Source: CAIKBL01 sp043734785 (GTDB lineage: Bacteria > Pseudomonadota > Gammaproteobacteria > Ga0077536). Taken from it: a stretch of 7,073 nucleotides of DNA. The notes beneath the pieces are model-generated. The model had not been told where the DNA came from, searched no databases, and saw nothing but the letters and a program-made list of their open reading frames with translations. Below, piece after piece: positions 5,292 through 7,073 of this stretch; positions within the stretch are counted from its first letter, which is position 1; the number at the start of each line of letters is the position of its first letter. The DNA is taken from the NCBI GenBank assembly GCA_043734785.1, contig JAYTEX010000189.1:1-7073 (forward strand). The letters are read 5' to 3'. Both the position numbers and the translations under genes were made by a program.

Positions 5292-6032
5292 ATGGATCAT
5301 ATGATCTATCTCGCGATGTCTGCCGCCCGCCAGATGATGAATGGGCAGGCGGCGGCGGCGCACAACCTGGCGAACGCGAACACCACTGGTTTCAAGGCCG
5401 ACTACGCGGCCTATCGGGCCATGCCGTTATTCGGAGAAGGGTATGCGTCGCGGGTGTTTGCACTGGAGGAGCGACCGGGCATCAATTTCTCGTCCGGGGC
5501 ACTGGACGCGACCGGCAACGAACTCGACATCGCACTGACGGGCGAGGGTTTCATCGCGGTGCAGGCGCCCGATGGCAGCGAAGCCTACACGCGCGCCGGC
5601 GCACTCCAGCTGGACGCGATCGGACAGTTGACGACGGCCGAAGGTTACCCGGTGCTTGGCAACGGCGGACCGATCGCGTTGCCGCCGGCAGAGAAAGTGC
5701 AGATTGGCGCGGATGGCACGATCTCTGTGCGCCCGCTCGGACAGGCAGCGAACACGCTCGCCCAGATCGAACGCATTCGTCTCGTGAAGCCAGAGCTCAG
5801 CACATTGCTCAAGGGCGAGGATGGCTTGTTTCGCACCCGTGACGGCACACCCGCACCCATTGATGCCGGCGTGCATGTCACGAGTGGCGCGTTGGAGCGC
5901 AGCAATGTCAATCCAGTGGGGGAGATGATTCACATGATCGAAGCCGCACGCCGTTACGAGCTTGCCGTGAAGGCGATGAAAACCGCCGAACAGAACGATG
6001 CCGAAGGCGCTCGCTTGCTGCGTCTGAGTTGA
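5292..6032 (+). CDS. flgF: FlgF, flagellar rod protein
   Basis: FlgF is a rod subunit linking the proximal rod to FlgG. The 246-residue product (enteric about 251) opens MDHMIYLAMSAARQMMNGQA, with the axial motif HNLANANTTGFKADY at 24-38. A GEGFIAVQAPDGSEAYTRAGAL block is shared with other hook/rod proteins. The C-terminus has the LERSNVNPVGEMIHMIEAARRYE helix and ends LLRLS. ATG at 5292 is preceded by AAAGG (5279-5283) at 8-nt spacing. It follows flgE by 30 bp and precedes flgG by 52 bp. No convincing promoter was found before flgF, so it probably reads through from flgB. In some relatives flgF begins a separate transcript. Confidence 0.96.
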   Translation: MDHMIYLAMSAARQMMNGQAAAAHNLANANTTGFKADYAAYRAMPLFGEGYASRVFALEERPGINFSSGALDATGNELDIALTGEGFIAVQAPDGSEAYTRAGALQLDAIGQLTTAEGYPVLGNGGPIALPPAEKVQIGADGTISVRPLGQAANTLAQIERIRLVKPELSTLLKGEDGLFRTRDGTPAPIDAGVHVTSGALERSNVNPVGEMIHMIEAARRYELAVKAMKTAEQNDAEGARLLRLS

Positions 6033-6084
6033 TTAAAGACATTCTCTGCCTGGTGCAGAAATCCATTAACTGCTAGGAGATGAC

Positions 6085-6870
6085 ATGCCCTCCGCCCTGA
6101 ATATCGCGAAAACCGGTCTCGATGCCCAGCAAACCCGGATGTCGGTCATCGCCAACAATCTTGCGAACGTGAGCACCACGGGCTTCAAGAAAAGTCGTCC
6201 AGCGTTTCAGGATCTGTTGTACGAAACGGTCAACCAACCCGGCGCCGCGTCCTCGCAGAATACCGAGCTCCCGTCCGGTCTGATGCTTGGCACCGGGGTG
6301 CGGACTGTCGCCACCGGCAAAATTTTCACCCAAGGTACGTTGACCCAAACCGAGAACTCGCTCGACATGGCGATTCAGGGTCGTGGCTTTTTTCAGATCC
6401 TGTTGCCGGATGGGTCGACCGGTTACACCCGCGACGGATCATTCGCGATGAATTCGCAAGGTCAATTGGTGACGGCTTCTGGTTATCAGCTAGACCCGGC
6501 GGTGTCCATTCCGGCCGAAACCTTGAGTATCACGCTGGGTGTCGACGGCACAGTGTCCGCACTGGTCGCTGGCAGTACTTCGCCCACCCAGGTGGGTTCG
6601 ATACAACTCGCTGATTTCATCAATCCTCAGGGACTGCAGGCAGCTGGTGAAAACCTGTACAAGGAAACGGTTTCCAGCGGGAGTCCGCAAGCCGGCACGC
6701 CTGGTCTGAACGGGGTCGGTACCTTGCTGCAGGGCAGCCTCGAGGGGTCGAATGTCAATGTGGTGGAAGAGCTCGTGAACATGATCGAAACCCAGCGCGC
6801 CTACGAGATGAATTCGAAGGCGATTAAGACCGTGGACGAAATGTTGCAATTCGTCTCGCAGACGCTGTAA
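6085..6870 (+). CDS. flgG: FlgG, flagellar distal rod protein
   Basis: FlgG builds the distal rod, the drive shaft inside the P and L rings, and meets the hook at its end. The 261-residue product is the family's standard length (about 260). It begins MPSALNIAKTGLDAQQTRMS, with the axial motif VIANNLANVSTTGFKKSRPAFQDLLYE at about 21-47. The AIQGRGFFQILLPDGSTGYTRDGSF core follows at about 97-121. The C-terminal helix LEGSNVNVVEELVNMIETQRAYEMNSKAIKTVDEML is highly conserved. GGAG at 6076-6079 lies 5 nt before the ATG. Of the paralogous rod and hook proteins here it is the closest to the consensus. flgH follows after 15 bp with its own Shine-Dalgarno, consistent with one operon. Confidence 0.97.
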   Translation: MPSALNIAKTGLDAQQTRMSVIANNLANVSTTGFKKSRPAFQDLLYETVNQPGAASSQNTELPSGLMLGTGVRTVATGKIFTQGTLTQTENSLDMAIQGRGFFQILLPDGSTGYTRDGSFAMNSQGQLVTASGYQLDPAVSIPAETLSITLGVDGTVSALVAGSTSPTQVGSIQLADFINPQGLQAAGENLYKETVSSGSPQAGTPGLNGVGTLLQGSLEGSNVNVVEELVNMIETQRAYEMNSKAIKTVDEMLQFVSQTL

Positions 6871-6885
6871 GCCCGGGGAGACAGC

Positions 6886-7073
6886 ATGAATAATCGATTC
6901 ATCCGAAGCCCAATTCCGCAGCTCGTGTGCGTGATCGTGCTCGCCCTGCAACTCCAGGGATGCAACAGCATTCCGCAGCGCGACCCTGCGTTCGCGGCAT
7001 CCTATCCAGCACCGCTCGAAATCCCGCAGCAGCGACAGGCCGCGACCGGCGCAATTTACCAGGCAGGTTTCGA
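6886..7073 (+). CDS. flgH: FlgH, L-ring lipoprotein (N-terminal part, runs off window)
   Basis: FlgH forms the outer-membrane L ring that acts as a bushing for the rod. Only the first 62 residues are present. They show a lipoprotein signal peptide: a basic N-terminus (MNNRFIR), a hydrophobic core at about 13-23, and a lipobox LQGC with the lipidated cysteine at C26. Gln at the -2 position of the lipobox is less usual but tolerated. The residue after the cysteine is Asn, not Asp, as expected for outer-membrane sorting. The mature start is Pro/Ala/Gln-rich and reaches GAIYQAGF, matching the family's NGSIFQ-like element. GGGGAG (6875-6880) precedes the ATG by 5 nt. The rest of the protein is beyond the right edge; flgI would be expected next. 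Confidence 0.92.
   Translation, partial: MNNRFIRSPIPQLVCVIVLALQLQGCNSIPQRDPAFAASYPAPLEIPQQRQAATGAIYQAGF

Noticed and set aside
5048..5842. A 264-codon plus-strand open frame across the end of flgE and most of flgF
   Set aside because: It lies out of frame over two well-supported genes, its product is Arg/Gly-rich with no recognisable domain, and no ribosome site precedes it. Long shadow frames are common in GC-rich DNA.
5427..5933. A 168-codon minus-strand frame antisense to flgF
   Set aside because: The opposite strand encodes FlgF with clear family motifs. The antisense product resembles no family I know and has no promoter or ribosome site.
6033..6084. A separate promoter for flgG in the 52-bp flgF-flgG spacer
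   Set aside because: TAAAG and CTGGTGCAG fragments occur, but neither a sigma-54 GG-N10-GC pair nor a sigma-28 -10 element is found at proper spacing.
6080..6100. A short upstream ATG frame overlapping the flgG start
   Set aside because: It is only six codons, its ATG abuts the GGAG too closely to be used, and the flgG ATG has good spacing and family support.
6490..6951. A 153-codon minus-strand frame antisense to the flgG end and flgH start
   Set aside because: It covers the most conserved part of flgG and the flgH signal peptide, and shows no features of its own.

Overview
The window is a core flagellar axial-structure cluster from a GC-rich, polarly or otherwise flagellated gammaproteobacterium. 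The clearest pointer is the order flgZ-flgN-flgM-flgA, divergent from flgBCDEFGH. This matches the Pseudomonas-type arrangement, in which the c-di-GMP brake protein FlgZ (the YcgR homologue) follows flgMN. Candidate sigma-54 promoters at both divergent starts, plus a sigma-28 promoter before flgM, fit the RpoN-dependent hierarchy of Pseudomonas, Vibrio and related groups rather than the FlhDC scheme of enterics. The genus cannot be named from this sequence.

Layout. Minus strand, right to left: flgA (P-ring chaperone, 1458-2162), a spacer of about 110 bp with a sigma-28-like promoter and an inverted repeat, flgM (anti-sigma-28, 1030-1347), flgN (export chaperone, 599-1033, overlapping flgM by 4 bp), and flgZ/ycgR (1-553, C-terminal end outside the window). 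The 310-bp spacer 2163-2472 separates flgA from flgB. It holds two outward-facing sigma-54 promoters, an imperfect tandem duplication and a strong inverted repeat. Plus strand: flgB and flgC (proximal rod), flgD (hook cap), flgE (hook), flgF and flgG (rod), and the start of flgH (L-ring lipoprotein), which runs off the right edge.

The genes form one assembly line. FlgB, FlgC, FlgF and FlgG are exported to build the rod. FlgH (L ring) and FlgA (which helps form the FlgI P ring) supply the bushing. FlgD caps the growing hook of FlgE subunits. When the hook is complete FlgM is exported, freeing sigma-28, while FlgN escorts late filament-junction subunits. FlgZ couples the finished motor to c-di-GMP.

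All complete genes are intact, with near-canonical lengths and motifs. No mobile element, RNA gene, CRISPR array or foreign-looking gene was seen. I see no undescribed system here. The least ordinary sequence is the regulatory spacer between flgA and flgB.
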